Assembly: GCA_902462065.1 (NCBI GenBank)
Contig: CABQAK010000033.1
Location: forward strand, 1-27,057
Reading direction: 5' to 3'
Source of the DNA: an uncultured Collinsella sp.
GTDB taxonomy: Bacteria; Actinomycetota; Coriobacteriia; Coriobacteriales; Coriobacteriaceae
Length of the DNA: 27,057 nt
Positions 8,484-17,946 of this stretch are shown here, piece after piece; position 1 is the first letter of the stretch, and every line of letters starts with the position of its first letter. The position numbers and the translations under genes were made by a program. Under the pieces are notes generated by a model that made no database searches, was not told where the DNA came from, and worked only from the letters and a program-made list of their open reading frames with translations.

Positions 8484-9704
8484 GTGGGTAACCACTTCCG
8501 TACCTCCGGTGCGGGCGATGATGCCCCCAAGACGCAGACGGGCGTCCAGGGCAGTCGTTTCGCCACTCCGGATTCAGAGGGCCAGCCTGTTGCTCAGGCC
8601 CCCGCTCAGCCGGCAGATCAGGCACAGCCGGCATCCGATCCCTTTGCCTACAATCCCACCAGCGATGTCGCGCTTTCCGGCACGGCGGGTTTTGAGCCCG
8701 TTCGGGCCGTGACCGCTCGCGTGGAGCAGCCTCAGGCTGGCGCCGCCACGCCGCAGCCTACCATGGCCGGCATTCCCGACCCCATGGCCCCTGCGACGCC
8801 GGTTCCTCAGCCTGCGCAGTCCGGTCTCTTTGCCGCTATTCCCGATCCCACGCAGCCTGCTGCCCCGGTGGTCGAGAGCGATCAGGCCGCCGAGGTCGCA
8901 AGCCTCGATAACGCGCTCAACAACCCCGATTTTACGTCGGTGTTTGCGCCCATCGATCCGCAAGCCAGCCGCAAGAAGATGGCCAAGCAGGCCGGTGTCG
9001 AGCCCGTCATCCTTATGGAGCATGTCACCAAGATCTATCCGGCACAGCCCAACAAGCCTGCACTCGACGACATCAACATCGAGATCTATCCGGGCGAGTT
9101 CGTCTTCTTGGTCGGTCACTCCGGCTCGGGTAAGACCACGCTGCTGTCGACGCTCAACCGCGACGTCAAGCCGACGAGCGGTCGCATCCTGGTTGCCGGT
9201 CAGGACCTCATGAAGATCAAGAACCGCAAGGTTCCGTTCCTGCGCCGCCAGATTGGCGCCGTGTTCCAGGACTTTAAGCTCCTGCCGCAAAAAACCGCCT
9301 ACGAAAACGTGGCGTTTGCCCTGCAGTGCATCGGCAAGCCCAAGGGCGTCATTCGCAGCCAGGTGCCCGAGGTGCTGCGTCTGGTCGGTCTGGCCGATCA
9401 GATGGACTCGCTGCCCGACCAGCTTTCCGGTGGCGAGCAGCAGCGCGTCGCCGTCGCCCGCGCTATGGTCAACCGTCCGCCGCTGCTGATCTGCGACGAG
9501 CCCACGGGTAACCTCGACCCGGCGATCTCGCTGGGCATCATGAAGCTGCTCGAGCGTATTAACCGCACCGGCACCACCGTGATCGTCGCCACGCACGACC
9601 GCGAGATGGTCGATAGCATGCACCGTCGCGTGATCGCCCTCGAGGGCGGCCACGTTATCCGCGACCAGGAGAGGGGAGGTTACGGCAACTATGGCACCAA
9701 CTAA
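8484..9704 (+). CDS. ftsE: Cell division ATP-binding protein FtsE, with N-terminal extension
   Basis: ATPase of the FtsEX complex, which couples the divisome to cell-wall hydrolase activation. The ABC domain occupies about residues 173-396: Walker A GHSGSGKT (211-218), Q-loop FQDFKLLP (261-268), signature LSGGEQQ (314-320), Walker B LLICDEP (334-340) and the switch histidine H371. FtsE is normally 220-230 residues; this reading is 406 because of a Pro/Ala/Gln-rich, low-complexity N-terminal segment of about 170 residues without hydrophobic stretches. The GTG start at 8484 follows AAGGAG (8473-8478) by 5 bases, better than the internal ATG at 8979, which has only a weak AAGAAG in front. The extension is therefore probably translated. 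The stop overlaps ftsX by 14 bases. FtsE identity is supported by adjacent ftsX. Confidence 0.93.
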   Translation: MGNHFRTSGAGDDAPKTQTGVQGSRFATPDSEGQPVAQAPAQPADQAQPASDPFAYNPTSDVALSGTAGFEPVRAVTARVEQPQAGAATPQPTMAGIPDPMAPATPVPQPAQSGLFAAIPDPTQPAAPVVESDQAAEVASLDNALNNPDFTSVFAPIDPQASRKKMAKQAGVEPVILMEHVTKIYPAQPNKPALDDINIEIYPGEFVFLVGHSGSGKTTLLSTLNRDVKPTSGRILVAGQDLMKIKNRKVPFLRRQIGAVFQDFKLLPQKTAYENVAFALQCIGKPKGVIRSQVPEVLRLVGLADQMDSLPDQLSGGEQQRVAVARAMVNRPPLLICDEPTGNLDPAISLGIMKLLERINRTGTTVIVATHDREMVDSMHRRVIALEGGHVIRDQERGGYGNYGTN

Positions 9705-10611
9705 CGTGGGCTACTCCTTCAAAGAGGCGATCAGTCACTTCTTCCGTAACTGGACTACCTCGCTCGGCGCCGTCATCACGATCTTCCTTTCGCTGTTTAT
9801 CATCGGCCTGTTCATCATGGGCTCCGCGATGCTGAACTCCGTGATCGGCACCGTCGAGGATCAGGTTGTCATCAACGCGTTCATTAGCGATGACGCCGAT
9901 CAGGCCGATGTTCAGGCTTTTGAGGCCGAGCTTAAGACGTGGAATAACGTCAAGTCCGTGACCTATAAGGACAAGGACGACGCGCTGGCCGAGTATACGA
10001 GCAAGATGTCGGGCAACGCCGACGCCACCATGAGCGCGCTCGATGGCCAGAACCCGCTGCCGGCTTCGTTTGCAATTGAGATGGACGATCCGTCCAAGGT
10101 CGAGAGCACGGCCCAGAAGCTCAAGAAGAACGCCGACTTCCAGAAGATCGCGGATGACGGCGACGTCAACGCGAGCGTGCTGTACGGCCAGGAGGAAGTG
10201 AGCCGCCTGTTCCAGGTGACCAACTACATCCGCATCGCCGCCGTGGTGCTCGTTGGCCTTTTGACCTTTATCGCATTCATCTTCATCAACAACACGATTC
10301 GCCTGTCCATCACGGCGCGTCGTCGTGAGATTGCGATTATGCGTCTGGTCGGCGCCAGCAACGGCTTCATTCGCGGCCCGTTTATCACCGAGGGCGTACT
10401 GCAGGCCATTTTGGGCTCGCTGCTTTCCATCGGCGTTCTGGAGCTGCTGCGCAATCTGATGATTCCGCGTTTGCAGGAGAGCATCGGCTGGATGTCGTTT
10501 GCCCTGCCGATGCAGTACTACCTGGTGACCTATGCTGCGCTGATTCTGGTCGGCGTGATTATCGGTCTCTTTGGTTCTGCCATCGCCATGCGCCGCTACC
10601 TGCGCGTGTAG
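9691..10611 (+). CDS. ftsX: Cell division permease-like protein FtsX
   Basis: Membrane partner of FtsE that signals to peptidoglycan hydrolases outside the cell. The 306-residue protein has the expected topology: a cytoplasmic N-terminus with FRNWTTSLGAVITIF, transmembrane segment 1 (about 25-48), an extracellular domain of about 130 residues, then three more segments (about 180-202, 231-253, 278-300). The cytoplasmic loop NNTIRLSITARRREIAIMRL before helix 3 is the family hallmark. ATG 9691 lies inside the ftsE end, preceded by AGGGGAGG (9672-9679), so the pair is translationally coupled. No murein hydrolase or other usual partner follows; a terminator does. Confidence 0.94.
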   Translation: MAPTNVGYSFKEAISHFFRNWTTSLGAVITIFLSLFIIGLFIMGSAMLNSVIGTVEDQVVINAFISDDADQADVQAFEAELKTWNNVKSVTYKDKDDALAEYTSKMSGNADATMSALDGQNPLPASFAIEMDDPSKVESTAQKLKKNADFQKIADDGDVNASVLYGQEEVSRLFQVTNYIRIAAVVLVGLLTFIAFIFINNTIRLSITARRREIAIMRLVGASNGFIRGPFITEGVLQAILGSLLSIGVLELLRNLMIPRLQESIGWMSFALPMQYYLVTYAALILVGVIIGLFGSAIAMRRYLRV

Positions 10612-10636
10612 GCATGCCTGGAATTCATCCCTTCCA

Positions 10637-10669
10637 ACGGGTCGTCTCTTATGGGGCGGCCCGTTTTTT
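10637..10669 (+). terminator. Terminator of ftsEX
   Basis: ACGGGTCGTC (10637-10646) pairs with GGGCGGCCCGT's matching ten bases (two G-U pairs) around a TCTTATG loop, followed by six T. Confidence 0.85.
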
Positions 10670-10746
10670 GATCCCTAGGGGACGGCAGGAAAACGGATCA
10701 TTTGGGTAGACTCTTTGGAGTTCGCAATCGATAGTTAGGAGGCGCC

Positions 10747-12882
10747 ATGGGGCGCAATAACAAGCATAAGCGTGGAGCTCGCAATAAGCGCGGGCCGGTG
10801 CGCAGCGAACGCCGTCCGAGCCTGACCGGGCGCGTGCAGCTCCATGAGCATAGCGCCTACGTTGTAACCGAAAACGGCGACTACAAGGTCATGGGCCGCG
10901 GTAAGCGCGAGATCATGGATGGCGATACCGTTGCCGTGAGCATTAAGAACAGCCCGCACGGTGAGCGGCGCGCCGTGATCGAAGGCGTGGTTGAGCGCGC
11001 AGCCATAAGCGTGGTGGGTACGTACCAGACCGCTGGTCCGCTCGGTGTGATCGAGCCGCTCGATTCGCGCCTGAAGGCCGACTTCTTCATTCTGCCCGAG
11101 GATACCTCGGCGGATCGTCTGGGCGTCCACCCGGGTGATGCCGTTGTCGCGCGCATTTTGACCTACCCGACGCGCCTGGAATCGGGCACCGTGACGATCG
11201 AACGCCGCATTGGCGGAGATGACGCGCCCGATTTGGGCGTTCAATACGTGATGGCGCGTTACGGCTATACCGATAGCTATCCCGAGGCCGCGCTGGACGA
11301 GGCCGAGGGGCTTTCGCTCGATGTGTCCGCGGCGCTTAAGGACCCGCTCCGCCGCGATCTGCGCGACCGCTTTGTCATCACGATCGACCCGGTCGACGCG
11401 CGCGACTTTGACGATGCCATTTCGCTTGAGCGCACGCCCGAGGGTGGCTACAAGCTGGGTGTGCATATCGCTGACGTTTCTCACTATGTGGCTTGGGACG
11501 GGCATATCGATCTTGAGGCTCGCCATCGTACGACATCGGTGTATCTGGCCGATCGCGTGCTTCCCATGCTGCCCGAACGCCTGTCCTGTGACCTGTGTTC
11601 GCTTCGCCCTGACGAGGACCGTCTTGCGTTTACCGTTGACATTGAACTCGATGCGCAGGGTCGCGTGCGGCATTACGATCCGTACCCCAGCGTGATTCGC
11701 TCGCGTGTGCGTATGGACTATGACGGCGCCGAGGCGCTGCTGGTGCGTGCCGGCGCGGTGGAGTATGGGGTGCTGGAGGGTGCGGCCGAGGATGTTGCGG
11801 CTGCTGAGGCCTCGCGCGAGGAGGCGCTTGAGCGCGGTCTTGCGTGCGAGAAGGCCGCCCGCGGCTGCAACGTCGACCTCGGCAATTTCCTTGTCGCCGC
11901 CAACGAACTCGCCGAACTTCGCCGTCGTATTCGTCGCGTCCGCGGCTCAGTCGATTTTGACACGGCCGAGATTCGCGCTCTATTGGATGAGGACGGAGTA
12001 CCCGTGCAAATTGTGGCGCGCGAGCGTTCGTGTGCTACGTCGCTTATCGAGGAAGCCATGCTGCTCGCCAACGAGTGCGTTGCAGAGTGGCTGGCAGACC
12101 GTGATATCGAGGCCTGCTATCGCGTGCATGAGGATCCGAGCCCCGATAGCCTGCACGGTGCCGCCGTTGCGCTGGCGCAGCTGGGCATCATCGACGATCG
12201 CCGTGCTGCCGGTATTGCCCTGGGGAGTCCCGATGAGCTGCAGGCTGCAGTTGATGCTGCCTCCGGTACGGCCAACGCACCGCTCGTCAACACGCTGCTT
12301 CTGCGCAGCATGCAGCGCGCGCTGTACAAGCCGCGCAACGAGGGCCACTTTGCGCTCGCCGCGCCGTGCTACTGCCACTTTACGAGTCCCATCCGTCGCT
12401 ACCCCGATCTGGTGGTGCACCGCGTGCTCAAACTGCAGTTGGCCTATGAGCAGCTCGGCGGCAAGGACGCCTTGGTCCGTACGCCGCGGCTGATCGGCAA
12501 GGGGCGCGAGTCGCTGCCGCGCATTCTGCCGCAGATTTGCCGTGCGTGCAGCGATGCGGAGCGTGCGGCCGATGCCGCCAGCCATGCGACGCAAAAGATC
12601 AAGATTTCCCAGTACTATGAGGATCGCCTGGGCGAGCGCTATGCCGGAACGGTCTCATGGGTCAGCAGCATGGGCCTCTTTGTGCGCTTGGACCTGACGC
12701 AGGTCGAAGGCTTGGTTTCGATCAAGAGTCTGGGCAACGAGTGGTTCGAGTTCGACGAGGATGCGCTTACGCTGACGAGCGCCGACACGGGGACTCGCTA
12801 TGAACTGGGCCAGCGCGTGATTATCGAGGTCTCGCGCGTCAATACCACGCGTGGGCACTTGGACTTTAAGCTTATCCATTAG
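10747..12882 (+). CDS. rnr: Ribonuclease R (RNB family exoribonuclease)
   Basis: Processive 3'-5' exoribonuclease that degrades structured RNA. The 711-residue protein has a very basic N-terminus (MGRNNKHKRGARNKRG), cold-shock-type OB domains to about 190, the RNB catalytic domain with the metal-binding IDPVDARDFDDAI (213-225) and the HFTSPIRRYPDLVVHRV motif near 545, and a C-terminal S1 domain (about 615-705, LGERYAGTVSWVSSMGLFVRL). AGGAGG (10737-10742) is 4 bases before the ATG. E. coli RNase R is 813 residues; this is a shorter, Gram-positive-like form. In many Gram-positive bacteria smpB follows rnr; here smpB is 8.5 kb away and a recombinase gene with a repeat follows instead. Confidence 0.93.
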   Translation: MGRNNKHKRGARNKRGPVRSERRPSLTGRVQLHEHSAYVVTENGDYKVMGRGKREIMDGDTVAVSIKNSPHGERRAVIEGVVERAAISVVGTYQTAGPLGVIEPLDSRLKADFFILPEDTSADRLGVHPGDAVVARILTYPTRLESGTVTIERRIGGDDAPDLGVQYVMARYGYTDSYPEAALDEAEGLSLDVSAALKDPLRRDLRDRFVITIDPVDARDFDDAISLERTPEGGYKLGVHIADVSHYVAWDGHIDLEARHRTTSVYLADRVLPMLPERLSCDLCSLRPDEDRLAFTVDIELDAQGRVRHYDPYPSVIRSRVRMDYDGAEALLVRAGAVEYGVLEGAAEDVAAAEASREEALERGLACEKAARGCNVDLGNFLVAANELAELRRRIRRVRGSVDFDTAEIRALLDEDGVPVQIVARERSCATSLIEEAMLLANECVAEWLADRDIEACYRVHEDPSPDSLHGAAVALAQLGIIDDRRAAGIALGSPDELQAAVDAASGTANAPLVNTLLLRSMQRALYKPRNEGHFALAAPCYCHFTSPIRRYPDLVVHRVLKLQLAYEQLGGKDALVRTPRLIGKGRESLPRILPQICRACSDAERAADAASHATQKIKISQYYEDRLGERYAGTVSWVSSMGLFVRLDLTQVEGLVSIKSLGNEWFEFDEDALTLTSADTGTRYELGQRVIIEVSRVNTTRGHLDFKLIH

Positions 12883-12907
12883 CCAAATCTCGACTCATGG
12901 CGGGAGA

Positions 12908-12943
12908 GCGGAGGGCGGTCTTTCGGGGCCGCCCTCCGCATTT
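12908..12943 (+). terminator. Terminator-like hairpin after rnr
   Basis: GCGGAGGGCGG (12908-12918) pairs perfectly with CCGCCCTCCGC (12929-12939) around a ten-base loop. The following tract ATTTGG is T-poor, so termination may be partial. Confidence 0.65.
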
Positions 12944-12998
12944 GGATCATGGCTACCTTGCCGTCCGCTCGGCCGCCCGCTTACCTGCTATTCGAGAG

Positions 12999-13042
12999 GT
13001 AAAACCTACCAAAATAAACCTGTCCCTTTTTGGCAGGTTTAC
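12999..13042. repeat. Palindromic repeat family A, copy 2
   Basis: GTAAAACCTACCAAAA and TTTTGGCAGGTTTAC form an imperfect inverted repeat (one mismatch, one extra A) around TAAACCTGTCCC. Positions 13001-13026 match 815-840 at 23 of 26 bases. The unit ends 17 bases before the recombinase start codon, so it lies in that gene's promoter/leader region and might be a binding or crossover site for it. Confidence 0.7.
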
Positions 13043-13059
13043 AAGAAAGCGGGGATGAG

Positions 13060-13665
13060 ATGGCGACGGTGTATGGTTATGCGCGGGTGAGTTCGCGCGA
13101 TCAGAATCTAAATCGGCAGCTGGATGCGCTGGGCGCCTATGGCGTGGGCTCGGCGAATATTTATGCCGACCATGCGAGCGGCAAGGACTTCGATCGCCCG
13201 CGGTATCGCGAGCTGCTGCACATCCTGGGAGACGGGGACGTGCTGGTGGTGCTTTCTATCGACCGACTTGGCCGTAATTACTCCGAGATTCTTGAGGAAT
13301 GGCGACGCATTACCAAGGAGCTCGGGGTTGCCATTGTGGTGTTGGACATGCCATTGCTTGACACGCGCGCCAGGGCCAGCGGCGCGCCGGATGTGACCAA
13401 TACCCTGATTGCCGATATTGTGCTACAACTGCTGAGCTACGTGGCGCAGGTGGAGCGTGAGAATATTCATCGGCGCCAAGCGGAGGGGATTGCAGCGGCG
13501 CGGGCGCGAGGGGTCCGTTTCGGTCGACCTCGCAAGCCGTGCCCTCCTCAGTTTGAGCTGGTACGCGATAGCTATGAGGCAGGCGATATTACCCGCAGCC
13601 AGGCAGCAAAGTGCCTGGGCGTGTGCGTGGGGACGTTCGATCGCTGGATGCGCGAGGCGGGGTAG
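13060..13665 (+). CDS. Serine recombinase (resolvase/invertase family)
   Basis: A 201-residue small serine recombinase, the kind that cuts and rejoins DNA through a phosphoserine link. The catalytic domain shows YGYARVSSRDQN with nucleophile Ser11 and Arg9, and IDRLGRN with Arg69 and Arg72; the long E helix follows (LQLLSYVAQVERENIHRRQAEGIAAARARG) and then a helix-turn-helix (about 170-200, TRSQAAKCLGVCVGTFDRWM). All landmark residues are present, so it is probably active. ATG 13060 is used because the sequence matches from MATVYGYARVS; the ribosome binding site is a modest GCGGGGA. No transposase, transposon ends or invertible segment was seen next to it: it stands alone, with a family A repeat directly upstream. 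Such orphan resolvases are frequent in gut Gram-positives; their substrate is unknown. Confidence 0.9.
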   Translation: MATVYGYARVSSRDQNLNRQLDALGAYGVGSANIYADHASGKDFDRPRYRELLHILGDGDVLVVLSIDRLGRNYSEILEEWRRITKELGVAIVVLDMPLLDTRARASGAPDVTNTLIADIVLQLLSYVAQVERENIHRRQAEGIAAARARGVRFGRPRKPCPPQFELVRDSYEAGDITRSQAAKCLGVCVGTFDRWMREAG

Positions 13666-13769
13666 GGGTTTGCGCCGCTTTGGCGCTTCCTGTTGCGATT
13701 CAAATTTTGATACGGTGACGATGTCATTTGGGGCTACACTCGCTGATATTCAAAAAAGGAGGTAGGCCC

Positions 13770-14351
13770 TTGGCGCGCGTAAAACAAATAATCGGATGGA
13801 CCGCGATCGTTCTGTTTACTGCAACGCTGGTGGGCATCTGGGTGCTGACGGAGCAAAATGCGGTGGAGACGTCGTTGCTGAGCGAGTCCACCGCGCGTGT
13901 GGTGGAGGGTCAAGCTACGGGCGTACAGGCTGCCGATGTCGCGGGTGAAGCTCAGACCGAGAACGGGATGACCGGGGGCACCGATTCGGCTGCTTCGAAT
14001 GTCCGGTCTGGCCGACTTGCTTCCATTCGCATGTGGGTGGGCACGAACGTCCGTCGCGTTGCCCATACCGTAGAGTTTTTCTTCGTCGGATTGTTCGCCT
14101 CGGTGGTCGTGGTTTGCTTTTCCAGGCGTCCGTGGAGCGTATGCTCCCGTTGCGTGCCCGTGTTGCTCTTTTGTGCCGTCTGCTCCGTTGGCGATCAGGT
14201 GCATAAGATCTTTGTTCCCGGCAGGCATTTCGACGTTATCGACTTAGGATTCGATGCTGCGGGCTATGTCACCGCGATGCTGCTGGTATTGCTGGCAGCG
14301 GTGTTGGTGCGCCATGCGACTCGGCCGATCGGCGCCCATGCGAGGCGCTAG
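13770..14351 (+). CDS. VanZ-like membrane protein
   Basis: A 193-residue membrane protein with a VanZ-type signature. It has an N-terminal hydrophobic segment (about 7-26), a hydrophilic Ala/Gly/Thr-rich stretch of about 65 residues, then three hydrophobic segments (about 98-117, 127-141, 162-181). The motif DQVHK (142-146) followed by FVPGR (148-152) and D155/D158 matches the DEIHQ-FVPGR-D pattern of the VanZ family. VanZ gives low-level teicoplanin resistance in enterococci, but most chromosomal members have no proven role. The TTG start at 13770 is chosen because AAGGAGG (13756-13762) lies 7 bases upstream. It reads as a single gene and is followed by a terminator. No other van genes are near, so no resistance role is claimed. 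Confidence 0.8.
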   Translation: MARVKQIIGWTAIVLFTATLVGIWVLTEQNAVETSLLSESTARVVEGQATGVQAADVAGEAQTENGMTGGTDSAASNVRSGRLASIRMWVGTNVRRVAHTVEFFFVGLFASVVVVCFSRRPWSVCSRCVPVLLFCAVCSVGDQVHKIFVPGRHFDVIDLGFDAAGYVTAMLLVLLAAVLVRHATRPIGAHARR

Positions 14352-14432
14352 CCGGTAACAAGCCCGTTTTTGATAATGCGATCTTGTTGAATTATTTTGT
14401 GTCGCGCGTATTTCCGAGCGGTCGGATTTGAG

Positions 14433-14459
14433 GGGCGAGCGGTAGAACGCTCGCCCTTT
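14433..14459 (+). terminator. Terminator after the VanZ-like gene
   Basis: GGGCGAGCG (14433-14441) pairs perfectly with CGCTCGCCC (14448-14456) around GTAGAA, followed by TTT. Confidence 0.75.
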
Positions 14460-14481
14460 GTGCGCCACGATGCGGCACAAT

Positions 14482-14510
14482 GTACCGTAAAAGCTGTTTA
14501 TATCCGGTAC
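14482..14510 (+). promoter_or_regulatory. Candidate operator/promoter of the MurNAc operon
   Basis: GTACCG (14482-14487) and CGGTAC (14505-14510) are inverted 6-mers around an AT-rich 17-base centre that includes TTTATATC, a -10-like sequence. It lies about 45 bases before the RpiR-type regulator gene, where an autoregulatory site would be expected. No clear -35 was found. Confidence 0.3.
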
Positions 14511-14555
14511 GAATCGTTCGTTGGTCTTTAATTCTTCTCAACGGAGGTGTTTGAG

Positions 14556-15407
14556 ATGGCAAACGGATTGCTTTTGCGGCTTCGCGAGCGTGAGCTCAGC
14601 GCGAGCCCGGCGGAACGCAATGTCATCGCATATGTAAGCGCTCATCCGCACGAGGTGGTCGGGCTGTCCGTCCGCGGTCTTGCCGATGCCACGTTCTCCT
14701 CGCCCTCGAGCATTTTGCGCTTTTGCAAGCGCTTGGGTTTTGCGGGCTACAAGGAGTTCCAGCGCGAACTGATTGCCGAGCTGGCGCTCTTGGGTGACAA
14801 GAAAGACGTTGCCCTCGAGGACATCTCCATGGATGACAGCGTCGAACGTATCGTGGGGAAGGTGATGAAAAGCAACGTGCGCACGATCGAAGCGACGGCG
14901 CGAACGCTCGATTACACCGTCTTGGAGCGATGTGCGGCCTATCTTAAGCGGGCACGCGCGGTCAATCTGTTCGGTATCGGTGCCTCTCGTTTGGTCGCGC
15001 ACGATCTGGCGCAAAAGCTCATGCGTGTCGACAAAGAGTGCCATCTGTACGACGACTGGCATGATCAGCTCTTGTGTGCCAAGAACATGCATGAGGGCGA
15101 TATGGCAATCGCCTTTAGCTACTCGGGCTTGACGCAAGAGGTGCTGGACTGCGCCGCCGAGGCCCAACGTCACAACTGTCCCGTTGTGGCCGTGACCAAA
15201 GTAGATGGATCATCCAAGCTTGCCACCATGGCCGATGCCGTGCTCGGCGTCGCTGCGAGCGAGCCCTTGGTCCGCAGCGGTGCCATGGCTTCGCGTATGG
15301 CCCAGCTTATGGTTGTCGATGCCCTGTACGCTGCTTACGTTGCCAGCGACTACGAACGGGCGACGCATGTCATTAAGCAAAACTACATCGAGAAACAGGA
15401 AAGATGA
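14556..15407 (+). CDS. RpiR-family transcriptional regulator (MurR-like)
   Basis: A 283-residue DNA-binding regulator that likely senses an amino-sugar phosphate. The N-terminal RpiR helix-turn-helix spans about 1-75 (SPAERNVIAYVSAHPHEV, then TFSSPSSILRFCKRLGFAGYKEFQ) and a SIS sugar-phosphate-binding domain about 110-260 (AVNLFGIGASRLVAHDLAQKL; MAIAFSYSGLTQEVL; CPVVAVTKVDG). ATG 14556 follows CGGAGG (14542-14547) by 8 bases. Its TGA lies within the Shine-Dalgarno region of murQ, so the two are coupled. By context, upstream of murQ, a MurNAc PTS and mupG, it is probably the regulator of this operon, with MurNAc-6-phosphate as effector (inference). The SIS domain alone does not tell activator from repressor. 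Confidence 0.88.
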   Translation: MANGLLLRLRERELSASPAERNVIAYVSAHPHEVVGLSVRGLADATFSSPSSILRFCKRLGFAGYKEFQRELIAELALLGDKKDVALEDISMDDSVERIVGKVMKSNVRTIEATARTLDYTVLERCAAYLKRARAVNLFGIGASRLVAHDLAQKLMRVDKECHLYDDWHDQLLCAKNMHEGDMAIAFSYSGLTQEVLDCAAEAQRHNCPVVAVTKVDGSSKLATMADAVLGVAASEPLVRSGAMASRMAQLMVVDALYAAYVASDYERATHVIKQNYIEKQER

Positions 15408-15417
15408 GGTGAATGAA

Positions 15418-16341
<924 letters not shown>

Positions 16342-16398
16342 GTGCGCGGCGTGAGCTGATATGACATCCAGACGAGATACCCAATACAAGGAGGAGTT

Positions 16399-17829
16399 AT
16401 GACGAACAAAGAGCTGGCTCAAAAGCTGCTGGACCTTTTGGGCGGTAAAGACAACGTGTTGGCAAACGCGGCGTGCATGACGCGCCTGCGCGTGACCGTC
16501 AAAGACACGGGCAACGTCGACACGGAGGGTATTAAGGCACTCGACGGCGTGATGGGCTTGGTCGAGGACGACACGATGCAGATCGTGCTGGGTCCGGGCA
16601 AGGTGAATAAGGTGCTCGAGGAGTTCTCCAAGCTCACCGGCCTTGCGAAAGGCGTTGCTGACGAGAGCGTGGTTGACGCTGCGGCCACAAACAAGGCCGC
16701 GCAGAAGGCAAAGTACGAGTCCAAGCCGGTTCAGGCCTTCCTCAAGAAGATTTCCAATGTCTTCGTCGCCCTGCTTCCCGGCATCATTGCGGCTGGCCTC
16801 ATCAACGGTATCTGCAACGTCATTAACGTCTCGACGGCAGGCGCGCTTGCAGGCGAGTGGTGGTACCAGGGCATTCGTTCCATGGGCTGGGCCCTGTTTG
16901 CCTATCTGCCCATCTTGGTGGGCTATAACGCGGCACGTGAGTTTGGCGGCTCCGCTGCGCTGGGCGGCATCGCCGGCATGATGTGTATCGCCAACAGTGC
17001 CATGCCCCTGCTTGCGCCTGGCGCGGCCGATCCTGCCACTGCCATTCTGCTGCCGCTCACCAATGCGCAGTACAACCCCGCAGCGGGCGGCATGATCGCG
17101 GCTCTTATCGCTGGCGCATTTTTTGCCTGGATGGAGCGTCAGATTCGCAAGGTTATGCCCAACGCACTCGACACGTTTTTGTCCCCGCTGCTGGTGCTCA
17201 TCATCGGCGCCTTTGCTCTGATGCTCGTCATCCAGCCGGTTGGCGCATGGCTGACGACTGCCATCTTTAGCGTTTTGACCTTTATCTTCGAGAAGCTGGG
17301 CGTCCTGGGCGGCTATATCCTGTCGGCAGGCTTCTTGCCGCTGGTTTCCGTCGGCCTGCATCAGGCGCTCACGCCGATCCACGCTATGCTCAACGATCCC
17401 GACGGCGCTACCAAGGGCATCAATTACCTGCTTCCCATCCTTATGATGGCTGGCGGCGGTCAGGTCGGTGCCGGTCTGGCGCTGTACTTTAAGACCAAGA
17501 ACGCCAAGCTCAAGAAGTACGTCGCAGAGTCCATTCCCGTTGGAATCCTCGGTGTGGGCGAGCCTCTGATGTATGCCGTTACGCTGCCGCTCGTTCGTCC
17601 GTTTGTGACGGCCTGCCTGGGTGCCGGATTTGGCGGCGCGCTCGCGGCGCTGCTTCACATCGGCACGGTTTCTCAGGGCGTTTCCGGTCTGTTTGGCCTG
17701 CTGATCGTCGTTCCTGGCCAGCAGCTCGGCTACGTTGCCGCTATGCTGCTTGCCTATGCCGCCGGCTTTGTCCTGACGTGGTTCTTTGGCGTCGACGAGC
17801 AGAAGATCGACGAGTTCTTTGGCGAGTAG
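16399..17829 (+). CDS. murP: PTS IIBC permease, probable MurNAc-type
   Basis: Sugar-specific permease of the phosphotransferase system, phosphorylating its sugar during import. The 476-residue protein begins with a IIB domain (1-80) with phosphorylated C26 in NAACMTRLRVTVKD, then a glucose-superfamily IIC domain (about 105-465) with around ten hydrophobic segments, including GLHQALTPIHAM and the GVGEPLMYAV motif. There is no IIA domain, so a separate IIA protein must phosphorylate it. AAGGAGG (16388-16394) is 4 bases before the ATG. Placement between murQ and mupG suggests MurNAc, or MurNAc-GlcNAc disaccharide as in Staphylococcus aureus, is the substrate; sequence alone would also fit sucrose or another IIBC family member, so the gene symbol rests on context. 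Confidence 0.87.
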   Translation: MTNKELAQKLLDLLGGKDNVLANAACMTRLRVTVKDTGNVDTEGIKALDGVMGLVEDDTMQIVLGPGKVNKVLEEFSKLTGLAKGVADESVVDAAATNKAAQKAKYESKPVQAFLKKISNVFVALLPGIIAAGLINGICNVINVSTAGALAGEWWYQGIRSMGWALFAYLPILVGYNAAREFGGSAALGGIAGMMCIANSAMPLLAPGAADPATAILLPLTNAQYNPAAGGMIAALIAGAFFAWMERQIRKVMPNALDTFLSPLLVLIIGAFALMLVIQPVGAWLTTAIFSVLTFIFEKLGVLGGYILSAGFLPLVSVGLHQALTPIHAMLNDPDGATKGINYLLPILMMAGGGQVGAGLALYFKTKNAKLKKYVAESIPVGILGVGEPLMYAVTLPLVRPFVTACLGAGFGGALAALLHIGTVSQGVSGLFGLLIVVPGQQLGYVAAMLLAYAAGFVLTWFFGVDEQKIDEFFGE

Positions 17830-17896
17830 TTTGATATCGCGAGCCGTGTTGCTCAGGGCTCGCGGCGCGCGGCAGATTTCTTGATGCTATGGTTGT

Positions 17897-17930
17897 GCCG
17901 GCGGGGCTAACTGCTCCGCCGGCCTTTTTT
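17897..17930 (+). terminator. Terminator-like hairpin abutting the mupG ribosome binding site
   Basis: GCCGGCGGGGC (17897-17907) pairs with GCTCCGCCGGC (17913-17923), one G-U pair, around TAACT; a run of six T follows (17925-17930), and the AAAGGAG of mupG starts at 17931. A second inverted repeat, CGCGAGCC/GGCTCGCG, lies upstream near 17838-17864. Confidence 0.85.
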
Positions 17931-17946
17931 AAAGGAGCGTTGAAGC

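Noticed and set aside
13060..14351. Prophage, integron or transposon remnant around the recombinase
   Set aside because: No other phage or transposon genes, attachment-site duplication or terminal inverted repeats were found; the neighbours look like normal chromosomal genes.
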